Below, in pieces: positions 24,192 to 35,912 of a stretch of 64,000 bases of DNA. The notes under the pieces were generated by a model, which was not told where the DNA came from, did not search any database, and worked only from the letters and a program-made list of their open reading frames with translations. The position numbers were made by a program, and so were the translations under genes. How positions within the stretch are numbered: position 1 is the stretch's first letter; each line of letters opens with the position of its first letter. Origin of the DNA: Streptomyces griseus subsp. griseus (GTDB lineage Bacteria > Actinomycetota > Actinomycetes > Streptomycetales > Streptomycetaceae); the NCBI RefSeq assembly GCF_000720255.1, contig NZ_JOJE01000003.1, forward strand, positions 372,001 to 436,000, read 5' to 3'.

Positions 24192-26390
24192 GTGAGCAGC
24201 GAGAACGGGCAGGGGGACGGCGGGTCCGTGGAGGGCGCGCCGCCGGAGCAGCTCGCGTTCATCCGGGAGAGTGTGCGCAAGGCGAAGGCGCCGCGGGCCA
24301 AGCCGCGGACGTGGCGGGGGGCCGCGCTGGCCAAGGAGCTGCCGGTCGCTCGGGTACTGGTCGACAAGGGTGTGCTGCATCTCGACCGGTACTTCGACTA
24401 CGCCGTCCCCGAGGAGCTCGACGCCGAGGCCCAGCCCGGTGTCCGGGTGCGGGTGCGGTTCGGGGCCGGTCGGCATCGGGTGCGGGACGGGCGGCGCGAG
24501 GGCGGGGGGCTCATCGACGGGTTCCTCGTCGAGCGGCTCGCCGAGTCCGACTACTCCGGGCCGCTGGCCGCGCTCGCCCAGGTCGTCTCGCCCGAGCCCG
24601 TGCTGGGTCCGGAACTGCTCGGGCTGGCGCGGGCCGTTGCCGACCGGTATGCGGGAAGCCTGGCCGATGTGCTGCAGCTGGCGGTGCCGCCGCGCAGCGC
24701 GCGGGCCGAGCAGCGGCCCTCACCCGCGCCCCTGCCCCCGCCGGGGGCGCCGACGGTGGGGTCCTGGGCGCGGTACGAGCGCGGGGGCGCGTTTCTCGAG
24801 GCGCTGGCCTCCGGGAACACTCCCCGCGCCGTCTGGAACGCGCTGCCCGGGCCGGAGTGGAGCGAGGAGATCGCGCGAGCCGTCGCGGCCACGCTGGCCT
24901 CCGGGCGCGGGGCACTCGTCGTGGTGCCCGACGGACGGGCCGCCACGCGGGTCGACGCCGCGTTGACCTCGCTCCTGGGGGAGGGCCGGCATGCCTTGCT
25001 GACCGCCGACGCCGGGCCCGAGAAGAGGTACCGGGAATGGCTCGCGGTGCGGCGCGGGTCCGTACGGGCCGTCGTGGGGACGCGGGCCGCCATGTTCGCT
25101 CCGGTAGGGGATCTCGGGCTCGTCGTGCTCTGGGACGACGGGGACGACAGCCACAGCGAGCAGCACGCTCCGCAGCCGCACGCCCGTGAGGTGCTGCTGC
25201 TGCGGGCCGCTCAGGACAAGTGCGGTTTCCTGCTGGGGAGCTGGAGCTGCACGGTGGAGGCGGCCCAGCTCGTGGAGAGCGGGTGGGCCCGGCCGCTGGT
25301 CGCTTCACGGGAGCGGGTGCGGCGCGTGGCACCGCTCGTACGGACCGTGGGCGACCAGGATCTCGCGCGCGACGAGGCCGCCCGGGCCGCCCGGCTGCCG
25401 ACCCTCGCCTGGCAGGTGGTCAGGGACGGGCTGCGCAGCGGGCCGGTACTCGTGCAGGTGCCCCGGCGGGGGTACGTGCCGCGGATGGCCTGTGCGCAGT
25501 GCCGGGCGCCGGCCCGGTGCAGGCACTGTTCCGGGCCGTTGGAGGCGCGTGAGGGGGGCATGGGCGGCGCGGGGAGTGCGGTCGGCACGGGCAGTGGTGC
25601 TCTGTGGTGCGGGTGGTGCGGGCGGGAGGAGAGCGCGTGGCACTGTCCGGAGTGCGGGGCCTTCCGGCTGCGGGCCCAGGTCGTGGGGGCGCGGCGCACC
25701 GCCGAGGAACTGGGGCGGGCGTTTCCGGCCGTGCCCGTGCGGACGTCGGGGCGCGAACACGTACTGGACACCGTGCCGGGGGCGCCCGCGCTGGTCGTGA
25801 GCACACCGGGGGCCGAGCCCGTCGCCGAGGGCGGGTACGCGGCGGCGCTGCTGCTGGACGGGTGGGCCATGCTCGGGCGGCCCGATCTGCGGGCCGGGGA
25901 GGACGCGCTGCGGCGGTGGATCGCGGCCGCAGCGCTCGTACGGCCTCAGGGGGACGGCGGGACGGTGGCCGTCGTCGCCGAGCCCACGTTGCGGCCCGTG
26001 CAGGCGCTGGTGCGGTGGGATCCCGTCGGGCATGCGGTGCGGGAGCTCGGCGAGCGGGCCGAGCTGGGATTTCCGCCGGTGTCGCGGATGGCGGCCGTGT
26101 CGGGGACGGTGGAGGCCGTCGCCGAGTTCCTCGCTGCGGTCGAACTGCCCCCGCAGGCGGAGGTGCTGGGGCCCGTGCCGTTGCCCGTCAGCGAGGCGGG
26201 GCGACCGCGGCGGCCCGGGGCGCCGCCTCCCGGGGAGCACTGGGAGCGGGCGCTGGTACGGGTGCCGCCGGGCAGGGGTGCCGCCCTCGCCTCCGCGCTG
26301 AAGGCCGCGCAGGCGGCTCGGATGGCGCGGGGCGGGGGAGAGGCCGGGCTGCGGGTGTGGGTGCGGATCGATCCGCCGGACATCGGGTGA
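24192..26390 (+). CDS. priA: PriA-like primosomal protein lacking helicase ATP-binding motifs
   Basis: PriA restarts stalled replication forks. The 732-residue protein has the N-terminal 3'-DNA-binding domain (VARVLVDKGVLHLDRYFDYAVPEEL near residue 50), a helicase-like core, and the Cys-rich zinc insert with eight cysteines (CAQCRAPARCRHC and LWCGWCG...HCPECG, about 435-495). The core has no Walker A GxGKT, and the DEEH box reads WDDGDDSHSE, as known for actinobacterial PriA-like proteins, so it probably does not hydrolyse ATP. GTG 24192 is chosen; a TAAGAAT -10-like box 6 bp upstream suggests a leaderless mRNA. A TTG at 24162 is the alternative. Confidence 0.85.
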   Translation: MSSENGQGDGGSVEGAPPEQLAFIRESVRKAKAPRAKPRTWRGAALAKELPVARVLVDKGVLHLDRYFDYAVPEELDAEAQPGVRVRVRFGAGRHRVRDGRREGGGLIDGFLVERLAESDYSGPLAALAQVVSPEPVLGPELLGLARAVADRYAGSLADVLQLAVPPRSARAEQRPSPAPLPPPGAPTVGSWARYERGGAFLEALASGNTPRAVWNALPGPEWSEEIARAVAATLASGRGALVVVPDGRAATRVDAALTSLLGEGRHALLTADAGPEKRYREWLAVRRGSVRAVVGTRAAMFAPVGDLGLVVLWDDGDDSHSEQHAPQPHAREVLLLRAAQDKCGFLLGSWSCTVEAAQLVESGWARPLVASRERVRRVAPLVRTVGDQDLARDEAARAARLPTLAWQVVRDGLRSGPVLVQVPRRGYVPRMACAQCRAPARCRHCSGPLEAREGGMGGAGSAVGTGSGALWCGWCGREESAWHCPECGAFRLRAQVVGARRTAEELGRAFPAVPVRTSGREHVLDTVPGAPALVVSTPGAEPVAEGGYAAALLLDGWAMLGRPDLRAGEDALRRWIAAAALVRPQGDGGTVAVVAEPTLRPVQALVRWDPVGHAVRELGERAELGFPPVSRMAAVSGTVEAVAEFLAAVELPPQAEVLGPVPLPVSEAGRPRRPGAPPPGEHWERALVRVPPGRGAALASALKAAQAARMARGGGEAGLRVWVRIDPPDIG

Positions 26391-26423
26391 CGCCACCGTC
26401 GGGATGTGCGGTGTGATGTGCGT

Positions 26424-26459
26424 CCGCCCTCCCGGGCACGGGGGGTCTCGGGAGGGCGG
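26424..26459. terminator. Bidirectional hairpin between priA and the HTH gene
   Basis: Perfect 11-bp inverted repeat (26424-26434 / 26449-26459) with a 14-nt loop, located between two convergent genes, so it can serve both strands. Confidence 0.7.
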
Positions 26460-26481
26460 GGTATGAGGGGTGCGCGTCAGG

Positions 26482-27084
<603 letters not shown>

Positions 27085-27285
27085 TCAACTCGTTCTTGAC
27101 CAACGCGGATGAGCTTCGCTGGTCACGGTGTGGGGGCGTATGGGCATATGCGTACGCCCCCTGGGGGTGTTCTCCCCCTGCGCACCACCCACGGCGGCGG
27201 TCAGGTCGGCCGTCAACGGGCGGGGGGTTCGGCCATAGACTTGTGCGTCGGTTTACTCGGTCCGTTCGAGAGGGTCCGCTTGCCC

Positions 27286-28218
27286 ATGAAGCTTGTCTTC
27301 GCCGGTACTCCTGAGGTTGCTGTTCCCGCTCTGGACGCCTTGATCGAGTCGGGGCGGCATGAGGTGGCCGCGGTGGTGACGCGGCCCGACGCGCCGGCCG
27401 GGCGGGGGCGGCGGCTCGTGGCGTCGCCGGTCGCCGAGCGGGCGGAAGAGGCCGGGATCGAAATCCTGAAGCCGGCCAAGCCGCGGGACCCGGAGTTCCT
27501 GGAGCGGTTGAGGGAGATCGGGCCCGACTGCTGTCCCGTCGTCGCCTACGGCGCCCTGCTGCCGAGGGTCGCGCTCGATGTGCCGGCTCACGGCTGGGTC
27601 AACCTGCACTTCTCGCTGCTGCCCTCCTGGCGCGGGGCCGCACCCGTGCAGCACGCCGTCATGGCGGGTGACGAGATCACGGGAGCGTCCACCTTCCTGA
27701 TCGAGGAGGGGCTCGACTCCGGGCCCGTGTACGGGACCGTGACCGAGCCGGTCCGGCCCACCGACACCAGCGGTGACCTGCTGACCCGGCTCGCCTTCGC
27801 CGGTGCGGGGCTGCTCGCGGCGACCATGGACGGGATCGAGGACGGCACGCTGAAGGCCGTACCGCAGCCGGCCGAGGGCATCACCCTCGCGCCGAAGATC
27901 ACCGTGGAGGACGCCCGGGTCGACTGGGCCGCCCCCGCCCTGCGGGTGGACCGGGTGGTGCGCGGGTGTACTCCGGCACCCGGTGCCTGGACCACGTTCC
28001 GGGACGAGCGGCTCAAGCTCATCCAGGTCAAGCCGGTTCCGGAGCGCGACGACCTCGCACCGGGCACGCTCGCCGTCGGCAAGAACAGTGTCCACGTCGG
28101 CACCGGCTCGTACGCCGTGGAGCTGCTGTGGGTGCAGGCACAGGGCAAGAAGCCGATGCGCGCGGCGGACTGGGCCCGCGGGGTGCGGATCGCGGACACG
28201 GAGCGGCTCGGGGGCTGA
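27286..28218 (+). CDS. fmt: Methionyl-tRNA formyltransferase
   Basis: Formylates initiator Met-tRNA. The 310-residue protein starts at ATG 27286 with [19 protein letters not shown], has the formyl-THF site [22 protein letters not shown] (family SLLPxxRG), and [10 protein letters not shown]. Longer in-frame reading upstream is rejected because the family N-terminus is at the chosen ATG and GAGAGGG precedes it by 11 bp. Followed by rsmB as in many bacteria; no def gene is adjacent. High confidence. Confidence 0.95.
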   Translation: MKLVFAGTPEVAVPALDALIESGRHEVAAVVTRPDAPAGRGRRLVASPVAERAEEAGIEILKPAKPRDPEFLERLREIGPDCCPVVAYGALLPRVALDVPAHGWVNLHFSLLPSWRGAAPVQHAVMAGDEITGASTFLIEEGLDSGPVYGTVTEPVRPTDTSGDLLTRLAFAGAGLLAATMDGIEDGTLKAVPQPAEGITLAPKITVEDARVDWAAPALRVDRVVRGCTPAPGAWTTFRDERLKLIQVKPVPERDDLAPGTLAVGKNSVHVGTGSYAVELLWVQAQGKKPMRAADWARGVRIADTERLGG

Positions 28219-28328
28219 GCGGCTCGGGAAGGGCCTCGGAGAGGGTTCGCAAACACCTCGCACACGGGGTCGGGCGTGCGACGTACGCTGGGTGCACCTC
28301 TCACCCAGCAAGCCGGAGCACCTTTTTC

Positions 28329-29747
28329 GTGAGCGACACCTCCCGTCGGCCCCGCAAGCCCTACCGTCGGCCCCAGAAGGACCCCGTCCGCATCCTCGCC
28401 TTCGAGGCGCTGCGCGCCGTGGACGAGCGGGACGCGTATGCCAACCTCGTACTGCCGCCGCTGCTGCGCAAGGCGCGGGAGAAGGAGGGGCCCGACACGT
28501 TCGACGGCCGGGACGCGGCCCTCGCCACCGAGTTGGTGTACGGGACGCTGCGGCGGCAGGGGACGTACGACGCCGTCATCGCCGCCTGTGTCGACCGGCC
28601 GCTGAAGGACGTGGACCCGCCGGTGCTCGACGTGCTGAGCCTGGGCGCGCACCAGTTGCTCGGGACGCGGATCCCCACGCACGCAGCCGTCTCCGCGTCC
28701 GTGGAGCTGGCGCGGGTGGTGCTGGGCGACGGGCGGGCCAAGTTCGTCAACGCCGTACTGCGGAAGGTCGCGCAGCACGATCTGGACGGGTGGCTGGAGC
28801 AGATCGCGCCGCCCTACGACGAGGACCCCGAGGACCATCTCGCCGTCGTCCACTCGCACCCGCGGTGGGTCGTCTCCGCGCTGTGGGACTCGCTGGGCGG
28901 CGGACGGGCGGGCATCGAGGACCTGTTGGAGGCCGACAACGAGCGGCCCGAGGTCACCCTCGTCGCCCGGCCGGGACGGGCCACGACCGAGGAGCTGCTC
29001 CGCGAGGAGGCCGCAGTGGCGGGCCGCTGGTCGCCGTATGCCGTGCGACTCACGGAGGGCGGTGAGCCGGGCGCCATCGACGCCGTACGGGACGGACGGG
29101 CCGGTGTGCAGGACGAGGGCAGCCAGCTCGTCGCGCTGGCGCTGGCCAACGCGCCCCTGGAGGGTCCGGACGAGAAGTGGCTCGACGGGTGCGCCGGTCC
29201 CGGTGGCAAGGCGGCGCTGCTCGGCGCCCTCGCCGCCGAGCGCGGGGCCTTCCTGCTCGCCTCCGAGAAGCAGCCCCACCGGGCCGGGCTCGTCGCCAGG
29301 GCGCTCGACGGGAACCCCGGGCCGTACCAGGTGATCGCCGCCGACGGGACCCGGCCGCCGTGGCGCCCCGGGAGCTTCGACCGCGTCCTGATGGACGTGC
29401 CCTGCACCGGTCTTGGCGCCCTGCGGCGGCGTCCCGAGGCACGGTGGCGGCGCCGGCCGGAGGACCTGGAGGGGTTCGCTCCGCTGCAGCGCGGTCTGCT
29501 GCGCAGCGCCCTGGAGGCCGTACGGGTCGGCGGTGTCGTCGGGTACGCCACCTGCTCGCCCCACCTCGCCGAGACCCGGGCCGTCGTCGCCGACCTCCTC
29601 AAGCAGTTCCCGCAGACCGAACTCGTCGACGCCCGGCCGCTGTTCCCGGGAGTCCCGGCCCTCGGGGACGGTCCCGACGTCCAGCTGTGGCCGCATCTGC
29701 ACGGGACCGACGCGATGTATCTGGCGGTCATCCGACGGACCGGCTGA
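28329..29747 (+). CDS. rsmB: 16S rRNA (cytosine967-C5)-methyltransferase RsmB
   Basis: Methylates C967 of 16S rRNA. The 472-residue protein (GTG start at 28329) has an N-terminal NusB-like RNA-binding domain (about 20-150: RILAFEALRAVDERDAYAN, FVNAVLRKV) and a C-terminal SAM methyltransferase with DGCAGPGGKAALLGALA as SAM site, and the two catalytic cysteines in DVPCTGLGALRRRPEARW and YATCSPHLAET. It follows fmt by 110 bp. High confidence. Confidence 0.94.
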   Translation: MSDTSRRPRKPYRRPQKDPVRILAFEALRAVDERDAYANLVLPPLLRKAREKEGPDTFDGRDAALATELVYGTLRRQGTYDAVIAACVDRPLKDVDPPVLDVLSLGAHQLLGTRIPTHAAVSASVELARVVLGDGRAKFVNAVLRKVAQHDLDGWLEQIAPPYDEDPEDHLAVVHSHPRWVVSALWDSLGGGRAGIEDLLEADNERPEVTLVARPGRATTEELLREEAAVAGRWSPYAVRLTEGGEPGAIDAVRDGRAGVQDEGSQLVALALANAPLEGPDEKWLDGCAGPGGKAALLGALAAERGAFLLASEKQPHRAGLVARALDGNPGPYQVIAADGTRPPWRPGSFDRVLMDVPCTGLGALRRRPEARWRRRPEDLEGFAPLQRGLLRSALEAVRVGGVVGYATCSPHLAETRAVVADLLKQFPQTELVDARPLFPGVPALGDGPDVQLWPHLHGTDAMYLAVIRRTG

Positions 29748-29812
29748 ACCGTCGAGCGGCTCGAACAGGTACGCGCCGGCGATCGCCGGAACTGCCCAGA
29801 CGGGCCTCACCC

Positions 29813-29951
29813 TGCTCGGCGAACGTCCCTGGCTGACGGACGCGAGCCGGTAGACGTGTTCCACGCCGTCCGCGACGCGCTGCCAGGTGTAGCGGGCGAC
29901 ATGGGCAGGGCGCGCCACGCGAACGCCCAAGGGGTCCTTTACTATGCGCAC
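29813..29951 (-). pseudogene. Possible C-terminal remnant of a glycosyltransferase gene
   Basis: On the minus strand this stretch reads VRIVKDPLGVRVARPAHV then ARYTWQRVADGVEHVYRLA, similar in pattern to the last helix of GT-B (GT4-type) glycosyltransferases, where a W-x-x-V-A-D-x-V-E-x-V-Y motif is common. No upstream body of such a gene exists: the coding pattern stops at the hairpin repeat at 29972-30040, and downstream the frame runs into the antisense of rsmB with no stop of its own. I read it as a decayed 3' end. Short and without alignment, so uncertain. Confidence 0.35.
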
Positions 29952-29971
29952 CCGATCAGGCCGCGTGCTCT

Positions 29972-30040
29972 GGCGCCGTGCATCGCAAGGCGCCGGAGAG
30001 CCCTCGTAGCGGAGCTACTAGGGGCTCTTCGGCAACGCGG
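29972..30040. repeat. Hairpin-rich intergenic element, candidate dispersed repeat
   Basis: GGCGCC (29972-29977) pairs with GGCGCC (29989-29994), and overlapping it an imperfect 18-bp stem runs from CCGGAGAGCCCTCGTAGC (29993-30010) to GCTACTAGGGGCTCTTCGG (30014-30032) with a 3-nt loop. The element fills the gap between convergent rsmB and the MMPL gene and could end transcription of either. From memory a very similar block recurs in other Streptomyces genomes; this window contains one copy only. Confidence 0.55.
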
Positions 30041-30092
30041 CGAGGCGCGGTGCCCAGGCCGCGCGGCCCGGGTGGGCATGGTGAAAGGAGCC

Positions 30093-32234
30093 CTAAGCCC
30101 CGCCGACCCGCTCCTCCGCCCGGGCCCGTGCGGCCGCGCCGCCGTCGTCCCGGGCCAGCCGGTGCGGCCACCACACCTTCGGGCCGACGTCCAGGAACAG
30201 GGCCGTGACCAGCACGGACCGCACGATGAAGGTGTCGATGAGGACGCCGAGGGCGACCGCGAAGCCGATCTCGGCGAAGGCCACCATGGGGAGAGTGCCG
30301 AGGGCGGCGAAGGTGCCGGCGAGGACCAGGCCGGCGGAGGTGATGACCGCGCCGGTGGCCGCCAGGCCCGTCACCACGCCGGGGCGGGTGCCCTGACGGC
30401 CCGCCTCCTCGCGGATGCGGGTGGTGAGGAAGATGTTGTAGTCGATGCCCAGGGCCACGAGGAAGACGAAGACGAACAGCGGGAAGTCGGTCGACTCGCC
30501 CGCGTAGTCGAACACGTATCGGAACGCCAGCGCACTGAGGCCCAGCGCCGCCGCGAAGGACAGGATCACCGTCCCGACCAGCAGCAGCGGGGCGATCAGG
30601 GCCCGCAGCAGGGCGCACAGGATCAGCAGCACGACTGTCAGAACCAGCGGGATGATCAGCAGATTGTCGTGCGTGGTCGCCTTGTCCATGTCCAGCAGGG
30701 CCGCCGTGCCGCCGCCCACCTTCGCGTCGGCGTCCGGCACCGCGTGGACGGCGTCCCGGACCCGTTCGACGGTCTGTTTCGCCGCCTCGCTGTCCGAGGG
30801 GGCGGTCATCGTGGCCTCGAACAGCACCTTGCCGTCGTTGAACGGTTTCGTGCCCGGCGGCAGCCCGAGCGAGGTCGGCACGACCCCCGGGGTCGCCGCG
30901 ACCGCAAGGCCCACCTGCCGGGCCTGGGCCTGGTCGGAGACGATGACCAGCGGATCACCGCTGCCCGCGGGGAAGTACCGCGCGGACACCTCCTGACCGG
31001 TGACCGAGTCCGGTTTCCCGGTGAAGGCGTCCGCGTTGGAGATGCCCGCGGCGCGCAGCTGGATCAGGCCGAGGGAGCACACCGCAAGCACCAGTGCCGT
31101 CACCGCCCACGTCATGCGCGGACGCCGGGCGATACGGCGCCCCATGCGGGCCCACACGCCGCGCTCGGAGGGGTCGGGCGTGCCGAGGTGCGGGATCACC
31201 GGCCAGAAGATCCAGCGGCCGAAGATGACCAGCAGGGCAGGGAAGAGCGTCATCATCGCGAGCAGGGCGACCGCGACGCCGATGGCCGCGACCGGACCGA
31301 GGCCCCGCGTGGAGTTCATCTCGGCCGCCAGCAGCACCAGCATGCTCAGCACGACCGTGGCGCCGGAGGCGAGGACGGCGGGGCCCGCCCGGTGCAGGGC
31401 CAGTGCCATCGCCTCGTGCCGGTCCTCGTGACGGCGCAGCTCTTCCCGGTAGCGGGCGACCAGCAGCAGCGCGTAGTCCGTGCCCGCGCCGAAGACGAGC
31501 ACGGTGAGGATTCCGGCGCTCTGGCCGTTGACCGTAAGGCCCGCGTGGGTGGCCAGGAAGTAGATCAGGGCCTGCGCGGTGAACAGGGCGGCGACCACCG
31601 CGAGCAGCGGGACCAGCAGCAACGTCGGACTGCGGTAGGTGATCAGCAGCATGACGATGACGACCGTCATCGCCGACAGCAGCAGCGTCGAGTCGATGCC
31701 CTCGAAGGCCTTGGCGAAGTCCGCGGACGTGCCGCCGGGGCCGGCGATGTGCACGGCCAGGCCGCCGCGGCTCTCGCCCGTGACGTCCCGGATGGAGTCG
31801 ACCGCGGGCTTGATCCGCTCCCAGCCCTTCTCGTCCATCGTGATCGGTACGAGGATCTCCGCCGCCCGGGGACCGGCCGGCCGGTCGTAGACGGGCCCAC
31901 GGGTCTCCGCGCCCCGGATGCCGTGGTCGCGCAGCTGTCGCAACTGAGCCGCGTCCGCGGTGATCTGCGCCCGGTCCTGTGCGGTGAGCCCGCCGTCCCG
32001 GGCGTAGACGACGACGGCGGGGATCTGCTCGGGCCGGAAGTCCTTCGACAACTGCAGTACCTGCGTGGACTCGGCGGACCCCGGCAGCCACGAGGCCGCG
32101 TCGTTGTCCTGGGCGTCGGTGAGCTTCTGCGCGAACGGCGCCGTCAGAAACAGCACCACCACCCACAACGCCAGCACCAGCCACTTGGCACGCCGCCCGC
32201 AGACCAGATACGCCATGCCTCGGTTACTCGTCAT
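30093..32234 (-). CDS. MMPL-family membrane transporter
   Basis: RND-superfamily exporter of the MMPL type, which moves lipids or other amphiphiles across the actinobacterial membrane. The 713-residue protein has an N-terminal helix ([19 protein letters not shown]), a periplasmic loop of about 130 residues, a block of about five helices ([23 protein letters not shown] and following), a second loop, and a matching C-terminal helix block; [16 protein letters not shown] and [16 protein letters not shown] are the paired MMPL motifs with the Asp-Tyr of proton relay. ATG 32234 is chosen since GGAGG precedes it; upstream extension is not conserved. Divergent from rpe. Substrate unknown. Confidence 0.88.
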   Translation of the reverse strand: MTSNRGMAYLVCGRRAKWLVLALWVVVLFLTAPFAQKLTDAQDNDAASWLPGSAESTQVLQLSKDFRPEQIPAVVVYARDGGLTAQDRAQITADAAQLRQLRDHGIRGAETRGPVYDRPAGPRAAEILVPITMDEKGWERIKPAVDSIRDVTGESRGGLAVHIAGPGGTSADFAKAFEGIDSTLLLSAMTVVIVMLLITYRSPTLLLVPLLAVVAALFTAQALIYFLATHAGLTVNGQSAGILTVLVFGAGTDYALLLVARYREELRRHEDRHEAMALALHRAGPAVLASGATVVLSMLVLLAAEMNSTRGLGPVAAIGVAVALLAMMTLFPALLVIFGRWIFWPVIPHLGTPDPSERGVWARMGRRIARRPRMTWAVTALVLAVCSLGLIQLRAAGISNADAFTGKPDSVTGQEVSARYFPAGSGDPLVIVSDQAQARQVGLAVAATPGVVPTSLGLPPGTKPFNDGKVLFEATMTAPSDSEAAKQTVERVRDAVHAVPDADAKVGGGTAALLDMDKATTHDNLLIIPLVLTVVLLILCALLRALIAPLLLVGTVILSFAAALGLSALAFRYVFDYAGESTDFPLFVFVFLVALGIDYNIFLTTRIREEAGRQGTRPGVVTGLAATGAVITSAGLVLAGTFAALGTLPMVAFAEIGFAVALGVLIDTFIVRSVLVTALFLDVGPKVWWPHRLARDDGGAAARARAEERVGGA

Positions 32235-32314
32235 GGAGACCTCCGCACGAGCGCCGTGAAGGGGGCGCGGGACACCGATTTTGGGGCCCCACCGACCGAG
32301 CACGGCGCAGCGCA

Positions 32315-32320
32315 TACTCT
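32315..32320 (+). promoter_or_regulatory. -10 box of a likely leaderless rpe transcript
   Basis: TACTCT ends 6 bp before the rpe ATG at 32327. With usual spacing, transcription would begin at or very near the ATG, and no Shine-Dalgarno sequence is visible, so a leaderless mRNA is likely. Confidence 0.5.
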
Positions 32321-32326
32321 TGGGTC

Positions 32327-33013
32327 ATGGCCGCGCAGATCAACCCCAGCATCCTGTCCGCCGACTTCGCCCGCCTCGCGGACGAGGCGAAGGCGGTCGA
32401 GGGAGCCGACTGGCTCCACGTCGACGTCATGGACAACCATTTCGTACCGAACCTCACGCTCGGGGTGCCGGTCGTAGAGTCCCTGGCCCGTGCGACGGAC
32501 ACCCCGCTGGACTGCCATCTGATGATCGAGGCCCCCGATCGCTGGGCCCCGCAGTACGTCGAGGCAGGTGCCTCGTCCGTCACCTTTCATGTCGAGGCGG
32601 CTGCCGCGCCGGTGCGACTCGCCCGGGAGATCCGTGCGAAGGGCGCCCGTGCCTCCATGGCGCTCAAGCCCGCGACGCCCATCGAGCCGTACGAGGACCT
32701 GCTGCCCGAGCTCGACATGCTGCTGATCATGACGGTCGAGCCGGGCTTCGGAGGCCAGGCCTTTCTCGACATCATGCTTCCGAAGATCCGCCGGACCCGC
32801 GAGTTGATCAGCAAGCACGGGCTCGAGCTGTGGCTTCAGGTCGACGGCGGAGTGTCGGCCTCCACCATCGAGCGCTGCGCCGACGCCGGTGCGGACGTCT
32901 TCGTGGCGGGGTCGGCGGTCTACGGGGCGTCCGACCCGGCCGAGGCGGTACGTGCACTACGCAGCCAGGCGGACGCCGCGACCGCCAAGGCGTCGTGGGC
33001 CTGCGCACACTAG
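32327..33013 (+). CDS. rpe: Ribulose-phosphate 3-epimerase
   Basis: Interconverts ribulose 5-phosphate and xylulose 5-phosphate in the pentose phosphate pathway. The 228-residue TIM barrel has [10 protein letters not shown] near the N-terminus, the metal and catalytic segment [19 protein letters not shown], the phosphate-loop region [10 protein letters not shown], and VDGGVS with the second catalytic Asp. Normal length. A sugar-responsive regulator follows on the same strand. High confidence. Confidence 0.95.
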   Translation: MAAQINPSILSADFARLADEAKAVEGADWLHVDVMDNHFVPNLTLGVPVVESLARATDTPLDCHLMIEAPDRWAPQYVEAGASSVTFHVEAAAAPVRLAREIRAKGARASMALKPATPIEPYEDLLPELDMLLIMTVEPGFGGQAFLDIMLPKIRRTRELISKHGLELWLQVDGGVSASTIERCADAGADVFVAGSAVYGASDPAEAVRALRSQADAATAKASWACAH

Positions 33014-33112
33014 GGGTTACTGGGCAGACCTCAGGCCAAAGGAATGTGAACGGCGCCCATCCGGGCTGATCAAGTACGCCGGATCTGCAAGGATGAACGG
33101 CGAATCCAGAGT

Positions 33113-34159
33113 GTGAACAGCAGTGAGGAGATCGCCGTGTCGGGTATGTCGGCGGGCCGGTCAGCCATGCGGATGGGACCCGCTGAGCTGGTGCAGGCGG
33201 CGGCCATGGCCCGCCGCTTCTACCTCGAGGGCAAGTCCAAGATCCAGATCGCGGAGGAGTTCGGCGTCAGCCGCTTCAAGGTGGCCCGGGTCCTGGAGAC
33301 GGCCCTCGAACGGGATCTCGTGCGTATCGAGATCCGTGTGCCGGCCGAGCTGGACGCCGAGCGCTCCGACGCGCTGCGCGCCCGCTACGGCCTCAGGCAC
33401 GCCGTGGTGGTCGAGTCCCCGGCCGATGTCGAGGAGTCGCCCGACCCGGAGAACCTGGGCGAGGTGGCCGCCGACCTGCTCGGTGAGCTCGTCAACGAGG
33501 GCGATGTGCTCGGGCTGGCCTGGGGCCGGTCCACCATCCACATGGCCGCCGCCCTCGACCGGCTCCCGCCGTGCACGGTGGTGCAGTTGACGGGCGTGTA
33601 CGACGCCGGGACCGCCGAGCGCGGTTCGGTCGAGGCCGTCCGCCGCGCCGCGCAGGTGTCGGGCGGCGACGCGCACCCCATCTACGCGCCGATGCTGCTG
33701 CCGGACGCGGCCACCGCGGCCGCGCTGCGTCACCAGACCGGAATCGCGCGGGCCTTCGAGTACTTCGACAAGGTCACCGTCGCCTGCGTCTCCATCGGCT
33801 CCTGGGAGCCGGGCATCTCGACGGTGCACGACATGCTCAGCGACGAGGAACGGGCGCACTACGCCTCGCTCGGCGTCGCGGCGGAGATGTCCGCGCACCT
33901 CTTCGACGCCGAGGGCCGCCGGGTGGGGCGGGACCTGGGCGAGCGGTGCATCACGGTCAAGGCCGACCAGCTCCGCCGTATCCCCGAGGTCGTCGCGATC
34001 GCGGGCGGGCAGCGCAAGGCGGCCGCGATCGACGCGGTGCTGCGGTCCGGGCTCGTCACCAGCCTCGTGACGGACACGTCGGCCGCGGACTACCTGATGA
34101 CGGCGGGGCGGCCGACGCCGAAGCCGGCCCTCAACCGGACCGACCCGGACGGGGCCTGA
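33113..34159 (+). CDS. SorC/DeoR-type sugar-binding transcriptional regulator
   Basis: The protein (348 residues from GTG 33113) has an N-terminal helix-turn-helix (KSKIQIAEEFGVSRFKVARVLETA, about residues 42-65) and a long SorC-like effector domain with LGLAWGRSTIHMAAAL and the GxxT-type CVSIGSWEPG segment that in this family senses phosphosugars. GAGGAG upstream of an in-frame GTG at 33137 offers an alternative, eight codons shorter start. Its position 99 bp after rpe suggests pentose-phosphate control, but the ligand is unknown. Confidence 0.85.
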   Translation: MNSSEEIAVSGMSAGRSAMRMGPAELVQAAAMARRFYLEGKSKIQIAEEFGVSRFKVARVLETALERDLVRIEIRVPAELDAERSDALRARYGLRHAVVVESPADVEESPDPENLGEVAADLLGELVNEGDVLGLAWGRSTIHMAAALDRLPPCTVVQLTGVYDAGTAERGSVEAVRRAAQVSGGDAHPIYAPMLLPDAATAAALRHQTGIARAFEYFDKVTVACVSIGSWEPGISTVHDMLSDEERAHYASLGVAAEMSAHLFDAEGRRVGRDLGERCITVKADQLRRIPEVVAIAGGQRKAAAIDAVLRSGLVTSLVTDTSAADYLMTAGRPTPKPALNRTDPDGA

Positions 34160-34178
34160 GGGCCTGAGGGAGTGCGAT

Positions 34179-34204
34179 GAGGGGGCGGTGCACACCGCCC
34201 CCTC
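34179..34204 (+). terminator. Intrinsic terminator after the SorC-type regulator
   Basis: GAGGGGGCGG (34179-34188) and CCGCCCCCTC (34195-34204) form a perfect 10-bp stem with a 6-nt loop (TGCACA), 19 bp beyond the stop codon. The rest of the 243-bp gap before guaB1 shows no recognised element. Confidence 0.8.
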
Positions 34205-34360
34205 GTTCATCGACACGGAGGGCCGGCACCGGCGCTCGCCGTCGCCGCCAGCCCTTGGAGGTTCCTCCGAATACGCCCCTGACCTGCTTGGATGATGCGA
34301 CCGGGGACCGCGTACCGGTCGACATGGGACAATGAAGTACGTGCTCTTCCCCCTGGCTGA

Positions 34361-35845
<1,485 letters not shown>

Positions 35846-35900
35846 CCCCGGCTCCGCGGGACCCCGTCGAAAACCGGGGGCCGTTCTCCCGCCGGGCCTC

Positions 35901-35906
35901 TACGGT
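35901..35906 (+). promoter_or_regulatory. -10 box of a likely leaderless GNAT transcript
   Basis: TACGGT ends 6 bp before the ATG at 35913, with no Shine-Dalgarno sequence, the same geometry as at rpe. Confidence 0.4.
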
Positions 35907-35912
35907 CCTCGT

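Noticed and set aside
29856..32477. 873-residue plus-strand frame across the MMPL gene
   Set aside because: Composition is Arg/Gly/Gln-rich with no domain pattern; the minus strand encodes a clear MMPL transporter with paired motifs.
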